NCBI GenBank assembly: GCA_002378745.1
Contig: DFRR01000009.1
Location: forward strand, 1-14,152
Origin: Patescibacteria group bacterium UBA3458
GTDB taxonomy: Bacteria > Patescibacteriota > Minisyncoccia > Phycocordibacterales > UBA2100
Direction: 5' to 3'
DNA length: 14,152 nt
The notes under the pieces are model-generated. The model saw only the letters and a program-made list of their open reading frames with translations, did no database searches and was not told the origin of the DNA. How positions within the stretch are numbered: position 1 is the first letter of the stretch; the number at the start of each line of letters is the position of its first letter. Shown here piece by piece: positions 8,568 through 14,152 of the stretch. Position numbers and translations under genes: made by a program.

Positions 8568-11500
8568 ACTCTTGCTCGAATTTACCCGGCCAGCGTGTGT
8601 AAATAGATGGAACCAGAAGCAACGTGATGATGGTCGCAAACGCTAATCCAAACATAAGTGCGTAGGCGAGTGGTGTCCAAATAGCTGCCGCGAAGAGTAG
8701 TGGTATGACACCGATAACGGTGGTGAGTGCAGTGAGCAATACCGGGCGCAATCGTGACGCGCTTGCGTCTGCAACAATCTCGGCAAGTGGTTTGGCAGCA
8801 CCAACGCGCCGACGTTCACTGTTGATGGTGTCAACGAGAATAATCGAGTTGTTTACCACAATACCTGAGAGCGCAATGAATCCCATGATTGACGGGAAGG
8901 AGAGCGGGCTTCCGGTAATCATAAGACCTCCAAATACACCAATGAGTGAGAGCGGTACAATGGCAAGCACGTAGACTGCATATCGGAATGAGTTGAACTG
9001 CAACACAAGAATCGCAAACATGCTTACCAATCCGATAATCAAGGCAACGAACATATCCTTAAATGACTGGTCGACATCTTCGCTTTCGCCACCGTATGAG
9101 ATGGAAACGGTGTCAGGAAGCTCCGCCGAAGCGAGCCGTTCCTCTAACTGACTTGAAACAATGAGTGCGTTGCCGCCTTGAGCGACGTTACTTGAAACCG
9201 TAGCAATACGCTCACCGTCTTTGTGGTTAATAGATGCACGACTTGGCTTAATCTCTGAGGTAATGAATGAGGCAAGCGGGGCAGTACCATTTTGCGTTGC
9301 CACTTCAATTTGTGAGAGCGTATCGATGGTTGTTTCGTTGGTTGTGTAGATGTTGCTGCCATCTTGCGTATCCAATGCAAGCCGCGCCACTACATTAATA
9401 TCGTCACCAAGTTGCTGAATTTCTGTTACATCCTCTCCATATAGTGCTGCACGAAGTGTGGTGGCAATTGTTGAAATGCTTACTCCCTGTGCGATTGCTT
9501 CAGCACGATTCACACTGAGCACAAATTCATTGGTGTTGTTTTTTGTACTCGAAGTAATGTCAGTGGTGCCGGGAATCGCATCAAGTGTGTGCTCGACGAT
9601 ACGAGCTGCTTCTTCCAAATCAGCGAGGCTTTCTCCTGAAAGTGTTACTGTTATCGGCGCAGCAGACGGTGGACCGTCACTGAGCTGATCAGTACGGATG
9701 ATTGAAGTATGTATCGTGCTAAGTTTTTCACGAATTTCGTCGACGACCTCGCCAGTGGTGCGTTCACGTTCCGGGTCAAGCGTAATGAAGATGTTAGCTA
9801 GTCGCGTGTTACCTGAAGTGCCACCCAGAGGGTTACTGTAGGCGCTTGAGCGTCCAACGGTCGTTACAAACGATGACGCTTCCGGTACGGTGTAGAGGAT
9901 TTCTTCCACCTTGCGCACCTCTAAATCGGTACGTTCAAGCACAGTACCTGTTGGGAGCTCCACTTCTACATATGCGTAATCCGAGTTACCGTCTTCAAAG
10001 AAAACTACTTTGACTGCACCTATTATCGGTAGTGCGAGCGACAGTACAAATAATGCAATAAGAGTAACCAGTAGCGTATTTTGCGCTTCACGACTCGATA
10101 AGAACTGTGTGAGGTAGTCATGATATCGTGTTTCAAAACGGGCAATGATTTCATCGCGTTTTTGAGAAAACTGATTTTGTGCGGTCGTTCCACGCTTAAG
10201 TAACTTTGTTGCGAACATTGGTACAAATCCAAGTGCAACAAGCAGAGACGCAAGCAATACGAAGATGATGGTAAATGGAATACTTTTGATGAATTCTCCG
10301 GTAATTCCCGAAACCATGAGTAACGGTGCAAATACCGCAACCGTCGTCATAGTGCCGGCGGTAAGTGGGACATGGAATTCTTTGACCACGTCTAATGCGG
10401 CGCTTGCTTTTGCACGTTGCCGGTCAAGATTTGATTCGTCATCACGACGTGCACTGAGCGTACGAAGGCGACGGTTAATACCTTCGACAATCACAATTGT
10501 AGAGTCCACAATGATTCCAATTGATAGAATAAGTGCGAACAAACTCACGAAGTTGAGCGTATTGCCTGATGCTTCAAGTCCAATAAATGCGGTGAGGAAT
10601 GAAAGGGGAATAGAAATCGCCGCGATGAGCGCTTCGCGCCAACCAACCGCGATCATAAGAACTAAACTTACCAGGATGACAGTTTGAATACCACTTCGAG
10701 TAAGGGTAGTGAGGTCTTTCTGCAAAAGCTCACCGTTATCAAACATCACGTACACCTGTAAGTCTGCAAGTAGTTCGCCTGGCTCCTGTAGTTCAGCAAG
10801 TCGCTTTTGAACATCTCTACTTACCTGCGTAATTTTCGCGCTTGACCCTTTGTATACATCAAACGAAACTGAGTTTATTGATGGATTATTATCGACACTC
10901 GTCCGACTAATCGTGGTTGCCTCTTCGCGCCCATCAATGACACGTGCGACGTCGCGCACGTATATCGGTACCCCGTCTTTTGCAAGAATTGGAATATCCG
11001 CAATGACTGCTGAGTCAGTGATGTCACCAGCAAGACGAACCGGGAACTCCGTGTCTCCAATTTGAATACTTCCAACCGGAAGTGCCACGTTTGCACCGGA
11101 AATAGAGCGAGTAATATCAGTCGTGGTAAGCCCAAGTTCCGCAAGTGCATTTCGATCAATAATGACGTTTACTTGACGGGCTTCAATTCCACCAACTTCC
11201 ACAGAAGTGACACCGCGAATATCTTCAAGTTCGTCCGCGGCATCTTCACCAATTTGATATAGCAATTCTTCAGGAATATTTGCAGAGAGCGTTGCAGTCA
11301 CCACCGGACTTGCCGCAAAGTCTACCTCGATAACACGTGGGTCGAGTGCGTCACCCGGGAGGTCGCCTTTTGCAATATCGACAGTGTCACGCACGTCTTG
11401 CATCGACTTATCAAGGTCGGCAGTGGCTTCAAATTCAATCGTGATGCTCGAGATACCCTCACTCGAGTTTGACGTAAGTGTACGTACTTCACTAAGGCCA

Positions 11501-11721
11501 TTTTTTAGTGGCTCCTCAAGGACATTCGTTACTAGTTTTTCAACATCCTCAGGAGACGCGCCAGGCAGTACGGTCGAGACAACTGCAATAGGCACCTCAA
11601 CTTCAGGTGTTGATTCTTTTGGTATGTCGAAGATCGCGGTTATACCTAGGAATAAAATCGTGAGAATGAGTAGTGTGGCAAAGCGACTTCGCTGTGTGAA
11701 AAAGCTCCAAATAGTATACAT
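8566..11721 (-). CDS. RND-family efflux permease (AcrB/HAE1-like)
   Basis: This is an inner-membrane, proton-driven transporter of the resistance-nodulation-division superfamily. The 1051 residues show the expected two-fold plan: TM1 (about 14-33), a large extracytoplasmic loop, TM2-6 (about 345-505), TM7 (about 550-570), a second loop, and TM8-12 (about 890-1040). The N-terminal I-P-K-E-S-T-P-E-V and V-S-T-V-L-P-G-A-S-P-E-D-V motifs are typical. In TM4 the relay motif reads I-V-D-S-T-I-V (D406, S407), where AcrB has two Asp. In TM10 the site of AcrB Lys940 reads V-V-N-N-S-I (N957, N958). It follows the adaptor gene by eight bases. No outer-membrane channel gene is present, and the substrate cannot be told. 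Confidence 0.93.
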   Translation of the reverse strand: MYTIWSFFTQRSRFATLLILTILFLGITAIFDIPKESTPEVEVPIAVVSTVLPGASPEDVEKLVTNVLEEPLKNGLSEVRTLTSNSSEGISSITIEFEATADLDKSMQDVRDTVDIAKGDLPGDALDPRVIEVDFAASPVVTATLSANIPEELLYQIGEDAADELEDIRGVTSVEVGGIEARQVNVIIDRNALAELGLTTTDITRSISGANVALPVGSIQIGDTEFPVRLAGDITDSAVIADIPILAKDGVPIYVRDVARVIDGREEATTISRTSVDNNPSINSVSFDVYKGSSAKITQVSRDVQKRLAELQEPGELLADLQVYVMFDNGELLQKDLTTLTRSGIQTVILVSLVLMIAVGWREALIAAISIPLSFLTAFIGLEASGNTLNFVSLFALILSIGIIVDSTIVIVEGINRRLRTLSARRDDESNLDRQRAKASAALDVVKEFHVPLTAGTMTTVAVFAPLLMVSGITGEFIKSIPFTIIFVLLASLLVALGFVPMFATKLLKRGTTAQNQFSQKRDEIIARFETRYHDYLTQFLSSREAQNTLLVTLIALFVLSLALPIIGAVKVVFFEDGNSDYAYVEVELPTGTVLERTDLEVRKVEEILYTVPEASSFVTTVGRSSAYSNPLGGTSGNTRLANIFITLDPERERTTGEVVDEIREKLSTIHTSIIRTDQLSDGPPSAAPITVTLSGESLADLEEAARIVEHTLDAIPGTTDITSSTKNNTNEFVLSVNRAEAIAQGVSISTIATTLRAALYGEDVTEIQQLGDDINVVARLALDTQDGSNIYTTNETTIDTLSQIEVATQNGTAPLASFITSEIKPSRASINHKDGERIATVSSNVAQGGNALIVSSQLEERLASAELPDTVSISYGGESEDVDQSFKDMFVALIIGLVSMFAILVLQFNSFRYAVYVLAIVPLSLIGVFGGLMITGSPLSFPSIMGFIALSGIVVNNSIILVDTINSERRRVGAAKPLAEIVADASASRLRPVLLTALTTVIGVIPLLFAAAIWTPLAYALMFGLAFATIITLLLVPSIYTRWPGKFEQE

Positions 11722-11729
11722 ACAGCAAC

Positions 11730-13466
11730 TTAATTGTTTTTAACAATTACCGTATCGCCAACATTGAGCCCGCGTGCGTCAACGACAATTTGGGTAGTGT
11801 GGTCGATTCCGTCAAGAATCTGAATGGACGACTGCACAATCGCGCCGAGCGTAACCGGAAGTGCTGCAAGTGTGTTCTCTTGCGTAACGACAAAGACGAA
11901 CGACTCGTCACCAATAAGCTTTAGGGCAGAAATTGGTACAAGGATAGTTCTTGCTGTTTCGACATCAGTTGATTGGCCAGTATTTTCGTCAGTCAAGAAC
12001 TCGACGGAGACTCGTGAGCCGTGGGGAAGCGCAACATCCTCATTCACCAATGCAATGTGTACCTCAACCTGGCGCTTTACTGGGTCAATCCCCGGTGCGA
12101 TGCTGGTAATAACCCCCTCGTACATGCGATTGATACGTGCAGCACCACCAACTGCAATTCGATTGACCGCGCTTGACGATACATATGTTTCAATATCCAG
12201 CGCATTATCGTTTGCGATTAGTCCAATGTCTTGGAACGACGTAACAAAATCTCCCTTAGAAATAGTGAGGATGGTTACGACACCGGTCACCGGTGCGCGT
12301 ACACGTGTATTCTCAAGCTGTGCGACTGATTGCGCGAGTGATGCCTGTGCCGACTCGAGTTGCGCCTGTGCAACATCAATGTCTTCTTGTCGTGCACCAG
12401 TTACTCCCTGTGACTGATTTTCTTGAGCGATAGTAAGGGCACTCTGTGCACTTTCAAGATTGCCTCGAGCACTTGAAAGGCTCGAAAGTGTACTCAACAC
12501 ACTGGTGCGCGCACCTGTTGCGGTTACCTGATAGCTGGCAATGGCGCTCTCAGAAACTCCCGCGTTTGCAACCGCACCATCAAGTGCACTGATGACGTTG
12601 TCGAGTGCAGTTTTAATTTTGAACATTTCCTGCTCGACTTTGTTGATTTCAGCAATAAGTTCGTTAGTTGCGCTCAGAGATGTCTGCGCTGATGCTGCAT
12701 TATGGCGTTCAATGGTAGCTTGTAGTAAAAAGCGTGCGTGTTCTGCAGCGGTTGCCTGTGAGCTATTGCGCGAAATGAACCGCAACTTTGGGTTTGCGCC
12801 ATCTGCATCGGTAAACATAACGTCAATTCCACCTGAGAAAGTTGCGTCTGTCGTTGCGTACGCGCTCAAAAGCGTGTTGCGCGCTGCTGTTTTTGCTTCC
12901 GTAACTGCCTTGGCACTTTTTTGTGTCGTTTCCGCCAACACCGCGAGTTCTTCATTACGTGCACCACCGATTACTTTGTTAAGATTGGCTTGTGCTTGTG
13001 CAACGCTTGCTTGTGCTTGTGCAACGCTTGCACGTTCAGAAGCGTTTTCAATTGTTGCAATAATAGTGCCTGCGGTAACGCGCTGCCCGACACGGGCATT
13101 CACGCTGGTAATAACGCCGGCTCGCTGCGCTCGAAGATCACCTTGCGTCTGCGACTTCACTTCACCCGTTGTTTCAAGGACAGAGTCGAGATTTGATGCA
13201 CTGCTGGCAGGCGCAACCATCACTTGTCGCGCAACACCCTCTGCATTTTCCTCAGAACCACCTGAAAGCAACGCCTTAGTAACCGCGACACCAAAAAAGA
13301 GCACGAGGATCAAAAAAGCGATCTGAACACCACGACGACGAGAGTAACGTGCCCATACTGCTTTAATTTTGTGACCAGAGGTGGAAAAGAAGTCAGTTGG
13401 GAGTACCTTCTTCAAAAGACCAATAATACTTTCGCTAAATCCTTTCAGTGTTTCAATACTATTCAT
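11730..13466 (-). CDS. RND periplasmic-adaptor / HlyD-type membrane fusion protein
   Basis: This adaptor couples an RND or ABC-type permease to extracytoplasmic partners. The 578 residues contain a cytoplasmic N-terminus, one membrane anchor (about 47-67), the first lipoyl half-domain (about 110-141, A-G-V-I-T-S-V-N-A-R-V-G-Q-R-V), a long Ala/Gln-rich helical hairpin (about 143-388), and the second lipoyl half (about 389-420, R-A-P-V-T-G-V-V-T). A beta-barrel (about 424-490) and a membrane-proximal domain follow to the end. The hairpin is unusually long (about 245 residues) and has a non-heptad insert near 195-260 (Y-A-T-T-D-A-T-F, then N-P-K-L-R-F). It is the first gene of a two-gene operon with the RND permease. 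No Shine-Dalgarno precedes the ATG at 13466. Confidence 0.92.
   Translation of the reverse strand: MNSIETLKGFSESIIGLLKKVLPTDFFSTSGHKIKAVWARYSRRRGVQIAFLILVLFFGVAVTKALLSGGSEENAEGVARQVMVAPASSASNLDSVLETTGEVKSQTQGDLRAQRAGVITSVNARVGQRVTAGTIIATIENASERASVAQAQASVAQAQANLNKVIGGARNEELAVLAETTQKSAKAVTEAKTAARNTLLSAYATTDATFSGGIDVMFTDADGANPKLRFISRNSSQATAAEHARFLLQATIERHNAASAQTSLSATNELIAEINKVEQEMFKIKTALDNVISALDGAVANAGVSESAIASYQVTATGARTSVLSTLSSLSSARGNLESAQSALTIAQENQSQGVTGARQEDIDVAQAQLESAQASLAQSVAQLENTRVRAPVTGVVTILTISKGDFVTSFQDIGLIANDNALDIETYVSSSAVNRIAVGGAARINRMYEGVITSIAPGIDPVKRQVEVHIALVNEDVALPHGSRVSVEFLTDENTGQSTDVETARTILVPISALKLIGDESFVFVVTQENTLAALPVTLGAIVQSSIQILDGIDHTTQIVVDARGLNVGDTVIVKNN
12988..13029 (-). repeat. 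Two exact 21-bp tandem copies within the adaptor gene
   Basis: Units at 12988-13008 and 13009-13029 are identical. On the minus strand they encode two heptads, each A-S-V-A-Q-A-Q (residues about 146-159), at the start of the helical hairpin. The unit equals one coiled-coil heptad, so loss or gain of a copy changes hairpin length by one turn pair while keeping frame and register. An identical third codon position in both copies indicates recent slippage or duplication. Confidence 0.9.
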
Positions 13467-13491
13467 AGTTACGTTCTACATTAGTCGAAGT

Positions 13492-13519
13492 ATTCTGCCA
13501 TAAATATCGTTTCTGTCAA
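13492..13519 (-). promoter_or_regulatory. Promoter of the adaptor-RND operon
   Basis: Read on the minus strand, a perfect TTGACA (13514-13519) is followed after 16 bases by CAGAAT (13492-13497; four of six), with an extended -10 TG one base upstream of the -10 hexamer. The start point would fall near 13485, giving a leader of about 18 bases before the ATG at 13466. Confidence 0.65.
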
Positions 13520-13526
13520 TATTTCA

Positions 13527-13555
13527 TTGCGGACGCTTCGTTTTCTTACTACAAT
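13527..13555 (+). promoter_or_regulatory. Promoter of the small helical-protein gene
   Basis: TACAAT (13550-13555, five of six) is preceded at the ideal 17-base spacing by TTGCGG (13527-13532, three of six). The start point would be near 13562, about 31 bases before the ATG at 13593. Its -35 box is only seven bases from the -35 box of the divergent minus-strand promoter, so the two promoters could be regulated together or compete. Confidence 0.55.
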
Positions 13556-13592
13556 AGCTGCTACTAATCTTGTAATCACAGAATAATACACT

Positions 13593-13817
13593 ATGTTCAA
13601 AAATTTTCTTGTTAAAAAGTTAATGAAATCGCAGCTCAAGAACCTTCCGAAAGACCAGGCTGAGATGATTGGTGCCATGATTGAAAAAAATCCTGAGCTC
13701 TTTATGAAAATAGCGCAGGAAACGAAAGATTTAGTGAAGGGTGGGCGAGACCAAATGAGCGCCATGATGGAGGTCAGTAAAAAATACCAGAAGGAATTGC
13801 AGCAATTGATGCGATAA
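13593..13817 (+). CDS. Small helical protein of unknown function
   Basis: I do not recognise this 74-residue protein beyond its resemblance to short conserved hypothetical proteins seen in CPR genomes. It is basic at the N-terminus (F-K-N-F-L-V-K-K-L-M-K-S), contains eight methionines, no Cys, and is predicted as two or three amphipathic helices joined at N-L-P-K-D (17-21) and E-K-N-P-E-L (31-36). The amphipathic N-terminus could touch membrane, but there is no true transmembrane segment. It has its own promoter, is transcribed away from the efflux operon, and has no Shine-Dalgarno. The minus-strand frame across it has no promoter or recognisable product and was discarded. Confidence 0.75.
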   Translation: MFKNFLVKKLMKSQLKNLPKDQAEMIGAMIEKNPELFMKIAQETKDLVKGGRDQMSAMMEVSKKYQKELQQLMR

Positions 13818-13866
13818 GCATAATTTGACACTTTTTTATTTTTGTCCTCTGTTTGCCCACGGCGGG

Positions 13867-13894
13867 TTGACATTTTTCTCTCAGTTGATAAGGT
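13867..13894 (+). promoter_or_regulatory. Promoter upstream of the hairpin array
   Basis: A perfect TTGACA (13867-13872) is followed after 16 bases by TAAGGT (13889-13894, three of six) with an extended -10 TG at 13886-13887. The start point is expected around 13900-13901, which is the first base of hairpin 1. A second TTGACA followed by a T-run lies 42 bases upstream at 13825 but has no good -10 partner. Confidence 0.6.
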
Positions 13895-13900
13895 ACTTGG

Positions 13901-14068
13901 ACGGTAGTCAGCTTGCTGATTACCGTACTGGTGACTACTTCAGGTCTTCGGACTCGAAATGGCCACCATGTAGTTCGACTCTTCGGAGTTGAACTACATG
14001 GTGTTCGTTTCAACCTTCGGGGAGAAATGGCACCACTGAAAAACGACTGCTTCGGCAGGCGTTTTTCA
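13901..14068 (+). ncRNA. Candidate structured RNA: five tetraloop hairpins at 34-35-base spacing
   Basis: Five hairpins follow one another. Hairpin 1 (13901-13926) has 11 bp with a CUUG loop. Hairpin 2 (13939-13958) has UUC/GAA, an A-C mismatch, 4 bp and a UUCG loop. Hairpin 3 (13964-14003) has 18 bp with one G-U pair and a UUCG loop. Hairpin 4 (14006-14029) has about 8 bp with a 2x2 internal loop and UUCG. Hairpin 5 (14037-14068) has 9 bp, an A-G mismatch, 4 bp and UUCG. The loops begin at 13912, 13947, 13982, 14016 and 14051. All four UUCG loops are closed by C-G on the plus strand, the extra-stable orientation, which argues for plus-strand RNA. TGGTG (13929-13933) can pair with CACCA (14031-14035) and enclose hairpins 2-4. 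I find no RNase P, tmRNA, SRP or 6S signature. It could instead be a leader of a gene beyond the window. Confidence 0.55.
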
Positions 14069-14152
14069 TTTGTTAGTGAAACGAGCGATGCCACACAAGT
14101 ATGGAATGAAGTGCGCAGCACACATCTGAGCAATGCTAACAAAAGAACGTGC
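14027..14152 (+). CDS. Possible start of a gene running off the window (uncertain)
   Basis: From the ATG at 14027 the frame is open to the window end (42 codons, product beginning M-A-P-L-K-N-D-C-F). The same frame is also open upstream back to 13892. GGGGAG (14019-14024) precedes the ATG but only two bases away, closer than usual, and both lie within hairpin 4. I recognise no domain in the fragment. Against it: the strong inverted repeats, the terminator-like hairpin 5 inside the frame, and a competing open frame on the minus strand. For it: an open frame of 87 codons is not very likely by chance. If real, the hairpin array would be its leader. Confidence 0.25.
   Translation, partial: MAPLKNDCFGRRFSFVSETSDATQVWNEVRSTHLSNANKRTC
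14037..14068 (+). terminator. Hairpin 5: probable intrinsic terminator or attenuator
   Basis: TGAAAAACGACTGC (14037-14050) pairs with GCAGGCGTTTTTCA (14055-14068), with one A-G mismatch, around a UUCG loop. Five T residues (14062-14066) follow the G+C part of the stem, and A residues mirror them on the left arm. As the last hairpin of the array it could end a short RNA of about 165 bases, or act as an attenuator if a gene lies downstream. Confidence 0.55.

Noticed and set aside
12541..13326. A 261-codon plus-strand frame opposite the adaptor gene, and several other long frames opposite atpA, atpD and RND.
   Set aside because: They are antisense shadows of confidently identified genes and have compositionally odd products (Ser/Ala/Thr-rich) without domains.
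13973..13981. GTTCGACTC resembles a tRNA T-loop, suggesting a tRNA or tmRNA in the hairpin array.
   Set aside because: The flanking bases do not form the required five-pair T-stem, no acceptor stem or anticodon arm can be drawn, and the bases are better used in the 18-bp hairpin 3. No tmRNA or RNase P core sequence is visible on either strand.
13901..14068. Regular 34-35-base spacing looked like a CRISPR array.
   Set aside because: The only shared bases are the loop hexamer and short flanking triplets; there are no identical repeats of 23 bases or more, and no cas genes are in the window.
13774..14142. A 122-codon open frame on the minus strand across the hairpin array.
   Set aside because: Its translation has no recognisable features, it has no promoter on that strand, it overlaps the 3' end of the plus-strand small gene, and it mirrors an open plus-strand frame.

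Overview
The window looks like a chromosomal piece of a Patescibacteria/CPR bacterium, most likely of the Parcubacteria type. This is inferred from the compact, nearly gapless ATP synthase operon, the shortened delta and epsilon subunits, the RNHCP zinc protein next to an N-terminally divergent TruB, the scarcity of Shine-Dalgarno sequences, and an RND pump with no outer-membrane channel gene nearby. TAG, TAA and TGA all end genes and no frame needs recoding, so the standard bacterial code fits. G+C is near 48% in the housekeeping genes.

Region 1 (1-8110, + strand) is one long transcription unit. It starts inside or at the beginning of atpE and continues atpF, atpH, atpA, atpG. Three unrecognised genes follow (3577-5172), then atpD, atpC, an RNHCP zinc-ribbon gene and truB. 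A very strong intrinsic terminator at 8072-8110 closes it. The c subunit has a proton-type binding site, so the enzyme is an H+-translocating F1Fo synthase. The three unknown genes separate gamma from beta, are A+T-richer than their neighbours, and all begin M-I-E.

Region 2 (8111-8566) is a small stand-alone unit: a possible promoter, a 111-residue unknown protein with the best-placed Shine-Dalgarno in the window, and its own terminator.

Region 3 (8566-13555) is a two-gene minus-strand operon encoding a periplasmic-adaptor (HlyD/RND MFP) protein and an RND permease. It is driven by a good promoter placed back to back with the promoter of a small plus-strand gene (13593-13817).

Region 4 (13818-14152) holds the most unusual signal. 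After a TTGACA promoter there are five consecutive hairpins whose tetraloops lie 34 or 35 bases apart. Four of the five are C(UUCG)G loops, and three or four share the same plan of outer helix, one non-Watson-Crick position, short inner helix and UUCG loop. The predicted transcription start falls on the first base of hairpin 1, and hairpin 5 looks like an intrinsic terminator. I read this as a candidate structured non-coding RNA or regulatory leader that I cannot assign to a known family. A reading frame also stays open through it to the window edge, so a coding or leader-plus-gene reading remains possible.
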